From Deltaproteobacteria bacterium CG_4_9_14_3_um_filter_63_12 (GTDB lineage Bacteria; Myxococcota_A; Bradymonadia; UBA4248; UM-FILTER-63-12): a stretch of DNA of 33,947 nt. The notes beneath the pieces are model-generated. The model saw only the letters and a program-made list of their open reading frames with translations. It was not told where the DNA came from and made no database searches. This document shows, piece after piece, positions 26,867-33,947 of this stretch. Location: positions 1 to 33,947 of the forward strand of contig PFUG01000587.1 in the NCBI GenBank assembly GCA_002789955.1. The letters run 5' to 3'. A program made the position numbers and the translations under genes. The stretch's first letter is position 1. Every line of letters starts with the position of its first letter.

Positions 26867-27986
26867 CGTTCTGCTGATTGTCTGCTGCTTCGGTTTGGCC
26901 GCTTGCGACTCGCAGTCGCGGGGAGAGCCCCTCACCGAGGAGACCGATGGGTCCGTGACCGATGCCAGCGACCTCTCGGCGGACACGGAAGTCGAACCAA
27001 CAGACACGGAAATCGATCTCACGGACACTTCTGTGGACGGCGAAGCGGATCTCGTTGTGGTGCCGACGAAGGCTTGCCTCGTCGAGGTCGGAGATCCCGC
27101 CAGCGACGCCGTCTTCGAGTGCTCGCTCGACGCTCGCATCATGTTGGGCTGCGAAGAGCTGGCGCGATGTGTGTGTGGGGCCTGGTCGTCTTTCTCCTCC
27201 CCGGAGCCCGTCGACGTCGAGGCCTGTGTCTTCTCCTTGGCCGTCCCGAGAGGCGCCATTACCCTCGCCGACTTCTGCACGTTGAGCGGAAATTCGGGGG
27301 CGACCAGCCTCCTCGAGATTGGTGAGCAAGCCTGGTCAACCGCTCCGGTCGAGGACCTGACACTCTCGCCAGAGTGCGGCTCGGTGGCGGCGTTCACGCT
27401 CTGGGGAGAGGCACCAGCGCTACAGTGGCAGGTCAGCCTGGTGGGTGAGGCGATCCCCTCTCTTGGTACCGCGCTGGTCGACTACCCCCTTGAGAACACG
27501 GTGTTCACCGAGCTGAGCGAGGTGGAGAGCTTCGACCTGGCCAGCCGGACCCTCACCCTCGCAGCCGACGCTGCGCCGCTCCTGAAGAGCCGCATCGAGG
27601 CGCTCACCGACGGACTGCTCGGCCGCTTCTTCGTCTTCCACGACACCCGCCGGCCACTGCTGCAGGGCGTCTTTGTGACCAACCTCATGTCCTCGACACG
27701 CGACGGCCTCGTCGTCCTCGTCGAGGATCTGAGCGACTCCAGCTATGACAAGGTCCCGATCCGCAACGGATACCCGCAGCTCGAGTTGCCCCCCGACAGC
27801 TACGAGCTGTCGATGTTTGCCGCGGTCCTCGCCGCGCAGGGCAAACTCACCGACGCGGCCTGCATCTCGAGCTGCGGCTGTGGCCCTGGGCGCGCCTGCG
27901 CCAACGGACTCTGTGTCGCAAGAACAAGCTGCACGAGTGACAGCGATTGCTGCCTTGGCACCTGCCAAGCGGGTGCTTGCCAGTGA
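26853..27986 (+). CDS. Predicted lipoprotein with Cys-rich C-terminus
   Basis: 377 residues. A signal peptide with lipobox (MKLLSVLLIVCCFGLAAC, Cys18 lipidated) is followed by an acidic Thr/Asp-rich linker rich in DxTDTE-type runs (about 25-65). The large middle part (about 70-330) has scattered cysteines and no recognised fold. The last about 40 residues carry a cluster of cysteines (CISSCGCGPGRACANGLC, then CTSDSDCCLGTCQAGACQ), similar to the EGF/Dickkopf-like tails common in myxobacterial surface proteins. It is probably surface or periplasm exposed. No clear ribosome binding site is seen, so coupling to the preceding small gene is plausible. Confidence 0.8.
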   Translation: MKLLSVLLIVCCFGLAACDSQSRGEPLTEETDGSVTDASDLSADTEVEPTDTEIDLTDTSVDGEADLVVVPTKACLVEVGDPASDAVFECSLDARIMLGCEELARCVCGAWSSFSSPEPVDVEACVFSLAVPRGAITLADFCTLSGNSGATSLLEIGEQAWSTAPVEDLTLSPECGSVAAFTLWGEAPALQWQVSLVGEAIPSLGTALVDYPLENTVFTELSEVESFDLASRTLTLAADAAPLLKSRIEALTDGLLGRFFVFHDTRRPLLQGVFVTNLMSSTRDGLVVLVEDLSDSSYDKVPIRNGYPQLELPPDSYELSMFAAVLAAQGKLTDAACISSCGCGPGRACANGLCVARTSCTSDSDCCLGTCQAGACQ

Positions 27987-28267
27987 GCGCCCAGCTCGAC
28001 GCCAAGGCGACCCTCGCAGCCCTTGGAGTAGCGGGGTGATCGCGCTGCGGCCATGTTGCTTTGCCTATCGCTGGTCACCCGCTCTGTGGGTCCTCTTGCT
28101 GTGGGTCCTATTGCTGCGCCTCTCATTGATGCCTTGAAGCGCGGGTCTTGTTGGACAACGCCCACCCGGGTTGGTATGGGTCGCGACCTGGGAGATCTCG
28201 AATCAGAACTGGGCCGTAGGGCTCAACGAACCCGTCGACCCTGTCCCCACCTTGGAGCGCCCCGAGA
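27987..28267. other. Intergenic stretch without a recognised gene
   Basis: 281 bp between the lipoprotein and the second hydrolase. It contains a tandem 15-bp direct repeat, GTGGGTCCTCTTGCT (28086-28100) and GTGGGTCCTATTGCT (28101-28115), differing at one base. Short open frames on both strands lack ribosome binding sites and recognisable sequence. A possible weak promoter (TTGGAC, then TATGGG) near 28150-28180 is not convincing. Confidence 0.5.
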
Positions 28268-29170
28268 ATGAAGCACGAAGGACTCCTAGAGACACGGGAT
28301 GGCACCCAGATCTGGTACGGCCTGACCTGCAAAGACAAGCTCCCCGTCGTGCTCACCGACGGCATCGGTTGCGACGGCTTCATCTGGCCCTACGTCGTCG
28401 ACCACTTCGCCGACAGCTATTCCCTCCTGCGCTGGCATTACCGTGGCCACGGCCGCTCCGAGTCCCCCCCCACGCCTCAGGGCCTGTCCATCGAGGACCT
28501 CGCCGAGGACCTGCACGAGCTCCTGCAACACTTAGGCATCGAGCGCGCCGTCCTCGCCGGACACTCCATGGGCGTCCAGGTTATTCTAGAATATTATCGA
28601 CGACATCCGGAACGCGTCGCGGCGCTCGTGCCCATGTGCGGCTCCTACGAACGGCCCGCCGACACCTTCCACGACACCGACCGCTACCGCCCCGTTTTCG
28701 ACGCCGCGATTCGCCTCTTCACCACCTCCAAGGTCGCCGCCTTGCTCTGGAGGCACCTCACGCCGTCCAAGCTGGGGCTGCACCTGGCTAGAATCGCCGA
28801 GCTGAACCGACACCTGGTCCGCGCCGCCGACTTCATGCCCTATCTCAAACATCTCGGTCGGATGGACCCCGAGGTCTTCTTCCACATGCTCGGCCACGCC
28901 ATCGACCACTCGGCCAAGGACGTGCTCGAAACCATCGATGTCCCGACCCTGATCATCGCTGGCGACAAGGACAAATTCAGCCCGCTGCGCTGTTCCATCC
29001 ACATGAACCGCAGCATCCCCTTCAGCCAGCTCGCCGTCCTGAGAGGGGGCAGCCACGCCGCCCCCATCGAGATGCCCGACGAGGTCGAAGCCCAGCTCGA
29101 GCCCTTTCTCGAGAACATCGCCCGAGTCGAAGGGTTCGCCGCGGTGGTTCAGACCGACAAGAGCCAGTAG
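28268..29170 (+). CDS. Alpha/beta-fold hydrolase
   Basis: 300-residue alpha/beta hydrolase. It has an LTDGIGCDGFIW oxyanion segment (29-40), YRGHGRSESP (58-67), nucleophile Ser100 in AGHSMGVQV, catalytic Asp in AGDKDKFSP (D235 likely) and His263 in GGSHAAPIE. The complete triad suggests an active esterase or lipase-type enzyme, but the substrate is unknown. It is not closely similar to the hydrolase at 20002-20835 outside the common motifs. It ends 39 bp before the RNase H gene and is likely cotranscribed with it. Confidence 0.88.
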   Translation: MKHEGLLETRDGTQIWYGLTCKDKLPVVLTDGIGCDGFIWPYVVDHFADSYSLLRWHYRGHGRSESPPTPQGLSIEDLAEDLHELLQHLGIERAVLAGHSMGVQVILEYYRRHPERVAALVPMCGSYERPADTFHDTDRYRPVFDAAIRLFTTSKVAALLWRHLTPSKLGLHLARIAELNRHLVRAADFMPYLKHLGRMDPEVFFHMLGHAIDHSAKDVLETIDVPTLIIAGDKDKFSPLRCSIHMNRSIPFSQLAVLRGGSHAAPIEMPDEVEAQLEPFLENIARVEGFAAVVQTDKSQ

Positions 29171-29209
29171 ATCCCCCCCTTCGGATTCGATTCTTCATTG
29201 GAGCGAGCG

Positions 29210-30463
29210 ATGCCCTGGCTGCGCATGAAATTCAAAGGCAAGCAGAAGGTCTACGCCCACGTGGACACCGACGGGAAGCCCCTCGCGGTCAACAACAAGG
29301 TCGCCCTTCGCTACAAGCTCGACGATCCCCGCGAGTACACCACGCACCCCGCCATGCTCGCCCCCATCAAAGGCGAACCCATCGTCGATATCGAGGTGCC
29401 CGACGCGGACGCCGCCCGTCCGAGCAGCATCTCGCCCAACGTCAAGGTCGGCGAAAAGACCGGCAAGATCCCCATGCGCGCCACAAAGGGCACGCTCCTA
29501 GTCTTCACCGACGGCGGCGCCGACCCGAACCCGGGACCCTGCAGCGCCGGCGCCGTGATCCTCGAGTACGGGCAGCCGACCATTGAAATCTCTGAGTTTC
29601 TCGGCCATGGCACCAACAACATCGGCGAGCTCACCGCCATCGAGCGCGCCCTCATCGCGGTGGGCGACCGCCCCGAGCCCGTCCACCTCTATACCGACTC
29701 GACCTACGCCATCGGCGTGCTGGGAACGGGCTGGAAGGCCCAGGCCAACGTCGAGCTCATCGAAGCGATCAAGGCCCAGATGGCCAAGATGGGCGAGCTC
29801 ACGCTGTTCAAGGTCAAAGGCCACGAGGGACATCGCTGGAACGAGCGGGCCGACGAGCTGGCGACCGCAGCGCTGCAAGTCGGTCGCGGTCAAGCGCCCG
29901 AGGCGCCTGGACCTCCCGTCGAGGAGCCGTCTTCGACTGAGGCGGTCTCCCGTGAGCCGCGCAAGCCGGCGCCGAGCTCTTCCCAACGACCCCGCTCTGC
30001 CAATCATCGGCTCAGCGTCGTCGACCGCCCTATCTCCGTCCCCGAGCTCCCCCCACCTGGCGTGATCATGGCGTTCACCGACGGCGCCTGCTCCGGCAAC
30101 CCAGGTCCCGCCGGGCTCGGCGTGGTGCTAGCCTTCGGCGAGCACACCAAGGAAATTTCTGAGTACTTAGGCGAGACGACCAACAACGTCGCCGAGCTCA
30201 CGGCGATTCTGAGGGCCCTCGAGGCCATCAAGGACACGGCGAAGCCGGTCGAGCTCTACACCGACTCCGCCTACTCCATCGGCGTGTTGGCCAAGGGCTG
30301 GAAGGCCAAAGCCAACCAAGCGCTCATCGCCGAGATCCGGCGCAAGCTCACCGAGTTCGACGACGTGAGCTTGGTCAAAGTGAAAGGCCACGCTGGCCAC
30401 GCTTTGAACGAGAAGGTCGACGAGCTGGCGCGCTTGGCCATCGCCAATGAGTTTTCGGGGTGA
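29210..30463 (+). CDS. Tandem RNase HI-domain protein
   Basis: 417 residues with two full RNase HI domains. An N-terminal region of about 90 residues (MPWLRMKFKGKQKVYAHVD onward) is unrecognised. Domain 1 (about 94-222) has D101 (VFTDGGADPNPG), E140 (NNIGELTAIERAL), D163 (LYTDSTYAIGV) and D215 (NERADELATAA). A Pro/Ser/Arg-rich linker (about 225-283) leads to domain 2 (about 284-412) with D291 (AFTDGACSGNPG), E329 (NNVAELTAILRAL), D352 (LYTDSAYSIGV) and D404 (EKVDELARLA). Both have the DEDD metal-binding set, so both could cleave RNA of RNA:DNA hybrids. The start is ATG 29210, with GGAG seven bases upstream, in preference to TTG 29198. Confidence 0.92.
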   Translation: MPWLRMKFKGKQKVYAHVDTDGKPLAVNNKVALRYKLDDPREYTTHPAMLAPIKGEPIVDIEVPDADAARPSSISPNVKVGEKTGKIPMRATKGTLLVFTDGGADPNPGPCSAGAVILEYGQPTIEISEFLGHGTNNIGELTAIERALIAVGDRPEPVHLYTDSTYAIGVLGTGWKAQANVELIEAIKAQMAKMGELTLFKVKGHEGHRWNERADELATAALQVGRGQAPEAPGPPVEEPSSTEAVSREPRKPAPSSSQRPRSANHRLSVVDRPISVPELPPPGVIMAFTDGACSGNPGPAGLGVVLAFGEHTKEISEYLGETTNNVAELTAILRALEAIKDTAKPVELYTDSAYSIGVLAKGWKAKANQALIAEIRRKLTEFDDVSLVKVKGHAGHALNEKVDELARLAIANEFSG

Positions 30464-30490
30464 GGTCGGCTGGGGAGCCTGGGGGTCTGA

Positions 30491-30529
30491 TCTCAACGCA
30501 GAGTCGCAAAGGCGCGGAGTCGCAGAGAG
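30491..30529. repeat. GCAGAGTCGCA-type intergenic repeat
   Basis: Two 11-bp units, GCAGAGTCGCA (30498-30508) and GCGGAGTCGCA (30514-30524), differ at one base and are separated by AAGGC, followed by GAGAG. The pattern resembles a short G-C-A-G-A-rich motif that I recall from intergenic regions of many environmental bacteria, but I cannot test copy number here. Confidence 0.4.
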
Positions 30530-30552
30530 TTTTCAGGAGAGCGACCTTCCCC

Positions 30553-30662
30553 AGTTCGTTCGGAAATGCCCCAGCTGCAGGGAGGCGACGAGCGAGCGAC
30601 GCAGGCGACCATCAGTACAGCGAGGAAGGCGACGCCGCAGATGGGGTATTTCCGGACGAACT
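30553..30662. repeat. 110-bp imperfect inverted repeat between convergent genes
   Basis: The left arm AGTTCGTTCGGAAATGCCCC (30553-30572, continuing to 30581) and the reverse complement of 30635-30662 (AGTTCGTCCGGAAATACCCC and onward) agree at about 24 of 28 positions around a 53-bp spacer. It sits between the convergent RNase H and SDR genes and its right tip includes the SDR stop codon. There is no T-run. It could be a small non-autonomous mobile element, a REP-like repeat, or a transcript end. Confidence 0.6.
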
Positions 30663-32049
30663 AGTCTCTGGCGCGCCTTGCGGCCCAAAGCGCCGCCTTC
30701 AGCTGCTCCGGGTTGGCGTCCTCGATCTCGGCCATGAGCTCTTCGCGCAGCTCGGTCTCTTCGGCCGACTCCGACGCACTCTCGAGCTCTCCCAAACGCT
30801 CTTCGAGGTCGCGCGTCGCCCGCAACAGCGACTCGAGACCACCGCCGTTGCTGTCGCGGTCGGAGGTGTCGTCGACCTTGCGGGCCGCGGCGCGGCCGGC
30901 CTCGCGGACCTGGTCACCCACGGCGCTCGCGACCACAGCCGCAGCGCGTGCGGCGCTCCCCAGCCGGCGCGCCCAGCGCTCACCGGCCTCGCCGACACCC
31001 TCGCGCCACGACCAGAGGCCGCCCAACGACGGCGCTTCCTCCATGGAAGAGCGCCGCTCGCGGCGCGCGCCCATGGAGTTGTGCCGGAGCCAGTCGACCG
31101 TATCGTAGAGGGTCTCGCCGGGATCGCGGGGGTCGAAGCCGAGCTCGGACATCGCTTTGGTCCAGTCGATGAACCAGAAGTGCCGAGCCATCGACAGCGT
31201 GACCGGATCCAGGTCGACGCGCTCTTGCAGGCGCTCGCCTAGTGCCCAGAGCAGCCGCACGCCTGCAGACGAGGCCGCGTCTGGCGCAACGAATGAGGGC
31301 GGAGCTTTGTCGCAGAGGCGAGCGAGGCGGTGGTAAAAGTCGTTGAGGTTGAGGTTGATCGAACCCAGCAGGTAGGACTCGCCTTTCTTCCCCTTGTGCA
31401 GGGCCGAACGGAACGCGGCCGCGACGTCGCGCACGTCGACGAACGACATGCCGCCCGAGGGCACGACTGGCAACCCTTTCTGCATGAAGCGAACGACGTC
31501 ACCGGTGGAAGAGCCCTTCACGTCGCCGGGCCCCAGCAGCAGGGTGGGCCGCAGGATCACCGCGTCGAGTTCGTCCTTCTCGACGGCCTTTCGGACGGCC
31601 TTCTCGGCGTAGATCTTGGACAAATAGTAGGGCCAGCGGCCGCACAGGTTCTCGGCATAAGGGGCGCGGTCGTCGATGAGCCGGGGCTCTTCGCTGACGC
31701 CAACGGTGCCAGAGCTGGAGGCGTAGAGCAGACGTCGGACGCCGGTCTTCTTGCAGGCGTCGATGACGGCCAGCGTGCCCCGCACGTGCAGGTCGTAGAG
31801 CAAGTGGCTGCGCTCGGGCAGCCGTTCGACCCGACCAGCGGCGTGAAAGACCGCTTCACAGCCCTCGAAGGCGTATTCGAGCTCGTTGGGCTCGAGGACC
31901 GAGCCCGGAACGAGCTCCGCGCCCATCTCCCGCAGCTCGTCGTCGGGATAACGGCAGAGTGCGCGCACCTCGTACCCGTCTTCTTCGATCAGCTGCCGCA
32001 CGAGATGCCGTCCGAGGAACCCACTCGCACCTGTCACGCACACTTTCAT
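30661..32049 (-). CDS. Extended SDR (NAD-dependent epimerase/dehydratase family) with C-terminal extension
   Basis: 462 residues. Residues 1 to about 325 form an extended short-chain dehydrogenase: TGASGFLG (6-13) binds the dinucleotide, ASSSGTVG (110-117) gives the Ser, and Y141-x-x-x-K145 (YYLSK) completes the active site. RPTLLLGPGD and FVDVRDVAAAF are typical later motifs of the dihydroflavonol-reductase/3-beta-HSD/HpnA-like group. The last about 130 residues are extra: an Arg/Ala-rich stretch (GERWARRLGSAARAAAVVAS), then an acidic coiled-coil-like segment (ATRDLEERLGELESASES). The start at 32049 matches the family N-terminus MKVCVTGASG. It follows the acyl-transferring fusion gene by 37 bp, suggesting one lipid pathway. 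The substrate is unknown. Confidence 0.9.
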   Translation of the reverse strand: MKVCVTGASGFLGRHLVRQLIEEDGYEVRALCRYPDDELREMGAELVPGSVLEPNELEYAFEGCEAVFHAAGRVERLPERSHLLYDLHVRGTLAVIDACKKTGVRRLLYASSSGTVGVSEEPRLIDDRAPYAENLCGRWPYYLSKIYAEKAVRKAVEKDELDAVILRPTLLLGPGDVKGSSTGDVVRFMQKGLPVVPSGGMSFVDVRDVAAAFRSALHKGKKGESYLLGSINLNLNDFYHRLARLCDKAPPSFVAPDAASSAGVRLLWALGERLQERVDLDPVTLSMARHFWFIDWTKAMSELGFDPRDPGETLYDTVDWLRHNSMGARRERRSSMEEAPSLGGLWSWREGVGEAGERWARRLGSAARAAAVVASAVGDQVREAGRAAARKVDDTSDRDSNGGGLESLLRATRDLEERLGELESASESAEETELREELMAEIEDANPEQLKAALWAARRARD

Positions 32050-32086
32050 GGTCTGTCCGTTTCTCGTCTTTGCCGCCGTTCGCAGC

Positions 32087-33947
32087 TCACAGCGCAAACG
32101 CAGTCTGGAACTTCATCAGGAGGGTGGGATCGTTGGTCTTCACCGTTCCGTCCATGAACTCGTCGAAGCTCGGCGTGTAATGGTCCTTGACGATCTTTCT
32201 GAACATGTCGAGCTGGCACTTCAGCACGCAGCCAGCCCGGCCATTGAAGGTCTTACCTGGCCTGAAGGAGCAGGCCTCGGGGCCGAGGAGCAGCGTCCAT
32301 TTCGCCTCGCCAATGGAGAAGTAATAGCTCACCTCGTGGTCGACAATTTTGGGCACGAAGCGTTTTTCCAAGTAGCCGAAGAGACCCTCGAGAGCGGCGT
32401 TCTCGTCGTCCTCGGCGGCGATCTCGCCGGTGGGGGTCAGGTAGCGCTTGCCCACCTTCGTGGCCAGCAAGGCGTCGCGCGCGAACTCGCCGACCTTGGT
32501 GTAGGCGTCCCCCTTGGGCATTCCCCGCACATGCTGGTCCAGCCACTCTGCGGTCAGGGGCTCGCCGATGCGCACCTCGAGCCGTCGCGCGCGCGGAATG
32601 GACTTGCCCTTGGGCAACGAGCGGAAGGTCCCGCTGACGTGCACCGGCAGGATGTCCGCATGGTGTCTTACCGCAAGATATCCGAGACCGCGCCTAAACG
32701 GTTGCAGCTCGCCCGTCACCGACCGCGTGCCCTCGGGGAAGAGGAGCAGCTGCCGCCCTTGCTCGAGAGCCTCACTGGCTTTCGACAGCGACTCCTCGAG
32801 CGTACCAGAGCGTTCGACCGGAATGAGGTTGGTGAAGTGGCTGAAGTACGTGTTGCGAGCGCCTTCCTTGAAGAAGTAGTCGCGGGCGGCCAAGGCGCTG
32901 AGCTGTGGAGCAAAGTCCCAGAGCGCGTACTTGATCACGCCCATGTCGAGGTGGCTACTGTGGTTGGCGACCACGATGACGCGACGATTGTAGGGGATGC
33001 TGGCCTTCCCGTAGACCTTGACGTTGAACCCCTTGGCATAGGCGGCCTTCTGGGCCCAGTCGAGCAGCCGGCTGCCGCCTTTGGCGACGAGCTCGGGGAA
33101 CTCCAGGCCGTTTGTGCCCTTCCAGCTGATCCTCGACCACAAGTCGCGCGCTTGTTCGTCGGGCAACGTCGGCGCGAAGCGGCCCTCCTCGACGACATAG
33201 TTGGGCGTCTCGGAGACGGCGGTGGTGGCCTCCTTCGGGTCGACCTCGCCGCCCGAAGCCTCGAGCACATCTCGAACTCTGGCGGACGAGCCCAAAGCCT
33301 CCATGTCCAGCTCGACGCCCGTCCGCTCTTGGATGCGCGAGGCCAGCTCGGTGAGCATCAGGGAGTCGAACCCCAGGTCTGAAATCATCTGATCGTCGTG
33401 GCTGATGAACTCCGCCTTGGTCGTCCCGATGTCGCCGAGGATGCCGAAGAGCCAAGCGCTGGTGTCGTCGCGAATGACCTCGTGACCAGGGCGCACCTCC
33501 TCCATTTCCAAGAGCTGGGTCTGCACCAAGTTGCGCTTGACCTTCCGGGTCGCGGTCCGTGGGAGCGTGTCGTCGGTGAAGCGCAGCACTTTGATGCGTT
33601 GGTGGAAAGCGAGCCGTGAGTTCTCCACCTCGAAGTAGCCGCGAATGGCGGCCTTCATAGAATCGCGACTCATCTCCGGCTCGGAGTCGTAGTCCGGTCG
33701 CACCAGCGCAGCGACGCGCTCGCCGCCGCTGCCATCGGGGAGGCCGACGATGGCGAGCTCCTCGATGTTGGGGTGTTTCGAGAAGTAGTCCTCGAGCTCG
33801 TCCGGATAAACGTTCTTGCCGCTGGCCGCGATGATCACGTCCTTCTTGCGGCCGACGATGTAGAGGCGTTTGCGGCGGTCGAAGCGACCCAGGTCGCCGG
33901 TGTAGAACCAGCCGTCCCGCAGCACGTGCGCGGTCTGCTCCGGGTTG
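32087..33947 (-). CDS. AMP-ligase / ACP / acyltransferase / SCP2-like multidomain protein (5' end outside window)
   Basis: The frame is open to the window edge, so the N-terminal part is missing. At least 619 residues are visible. Numbering from an internal Met at 33925: 1 to about 135 is the C-terminal part of an acyl-CoA/AMP ligase (GWFYTGDLG, IVGRKKDVI, LPRTATRKVKR with the catalytic-Lys region). About 155-225 is an acyl carrier domain with the phosphopantetheine Ser188 in LGFDSL. About 300-460 is a PlsC-type acyltransferase with H322-x4-D327 (NHSSHLD) and LFPEGTRS (395-402). About 520-612 resembles a sterol-carrier-protein-2 domain (AKWTLLLGPE, FDEFMDGTVKTND). Together this suggests activation, tethering and transfer of an acyl chain onto a lipid acceptor. 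The product is unknown. The SDR gene follows in the same operon. Confidence 0.88.
   Translation of the reverse strand, partial: NPEQTAHVLRDGWFYTGDLGRFDRRKRLYIVGRKKDVIIAASGKNVYPDELEDYFSKHPNIEELAIVGLPDGSGGERVAALVRPDYDSEPEMSRDSMKAAIRGYFEVENSRLAFHQRIKVLRFTDDTLPRTATRKVKRNLVQTQLLEMEEVRPGHEVIRDDTSAWLFGILGDIGTTKAEFISHDDQMISDLGFDSLMLTELASRIQERTGVELDMEALGSSARVRDVLEASGGEVDPKEATTAVSETPNYVVEEGRFAPTLPDEQARDLWSRISWKGTNGLEFPELVAKGGSRLLDWAQKAAYAKGFNVKVYGKASIPYNRRVIVVANHSSHLDMGVIKYALWDFAPQLSALAARDYFFKEGARNTYFSHFTNLIPVERSGTLEESLSKASEALEQGRQLLLFPEGTRSVTGELQPFRRGLGYLAVRHHADILPVHVSGTFRSLPKGKSIPRARRLEVRIGEPLTAEWLDQHVRGMPKGDAYTKVGEFARDALLATKVGKRYLTPTGEIAAEDDENAALEGLFGYLEKRFVPKIVDHEVSYYFSIGEAKWTLLLGPEACSFRPGKTFNGRAGCVLKCQLDMFRKIVKDHYTPSFDEFMDGTVKTNDPTLLMKFQTAFAL

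Noticed and set aside
27987..28267. Small open frames on both strands in the lipoprotein-hydrolase gap
   Set aside because: They lack ribosome binding sites and motifs; one is just the translation of the 15-bp tandem repeat into a VLLLW run.
1..33947. tRNA, rRNA genes or CRISPR arrays
   Set aside because: No cloverleaf-like segments with TTCRANNC-type arms, no rRNA-like sequence and no regularly spaced repeats were seen in the intergenic regions.

Overview
The window is a bacterial chromosome segment (GC-rich, Shine-Dalgarno starts) dominated by one very long ribosomal-protein array on the minus strand. The flanks suggest a myxobacterium-like or Bradymonadales-like member of the former Deltaproteobacteria: a lipoprotein with a cysteine-rich tail, multidomain lipid enzymes, a fused PntA and a tandem RNase H protein. 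This assignment is an inference from gene style, not from any database match.

Layout. 1-2580 is a graveyard of insertion sequences: a decayed IS66 transposase gene (tnpC, plus strand) meets intact-looking IS66 tnpA/tnpB tail to tail on the minus strand, followed by an IS3-type orfA remnant and its terminal sequence. A clean rho-independent terminator (2613-2643) then closes the ribosomal array. 2667-19680 (read right to left) is rpsL-rpsG-fusA-rpsJ-rplD-rplW-rplB-rpsS-rplV-rpsC-rplP-rpmC-rpsQ-rplN-rplX-rplE-rpsN-rpsH-rplF-rplR-rpsE-rpmD-rplO-secY-adk-rpmJ-rpsM-rpsK-rpoA-rplQ. This is the str, S10, spc and alpha operons fused without interruption, served by a near-consensus sigma-70 promoter at 19795-19822. 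Compared with the usual bacterial order, tuf, rplC, map, infA and rpsD are missing from their expected slots, although every gene that is present looks intact. Two intergenic stretches inside the array (18604-18786 and 12422-12740) are long and rich in perfect hairpins, and are candidates for undescribed cis-regulatory RNA.

19800-25630 holds an alpha/beta hydrolase, a CoA-binding-fold protein, a stand-alone response-regulator receiver, a membrane-anchored thioredoxin-like protein, and pntA-pntB for the proton-pumping transhydrogenase (minus strand), separated from the thioredoxin-like gene by a bidirectional terminator. 25830-29170 (plus strand) holds an SRPBCC-fold membrane protein, a small hypothetical, a Cys-rich lipoprotein and a second alpha/beta hydrolase.

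29210-33947 contains the most unusual proteins. One carries two complete RNase HI domains, each with a full catalytic DEDD set. On the other strand is a lipid-related pair: a giant protein, cut by the window edge, combining AMP-ligase C-terminus, acyl carrier protein, lysophospholipid-type acyltransferase and SCP2-like domains, followed by an extended-SDR reductase with a charged C-terminal extension. Between the convergent RNase H and SDR genes lie a GCAGAGTCGCA-type repeat and a 110-bp imperfect inverted repeat.
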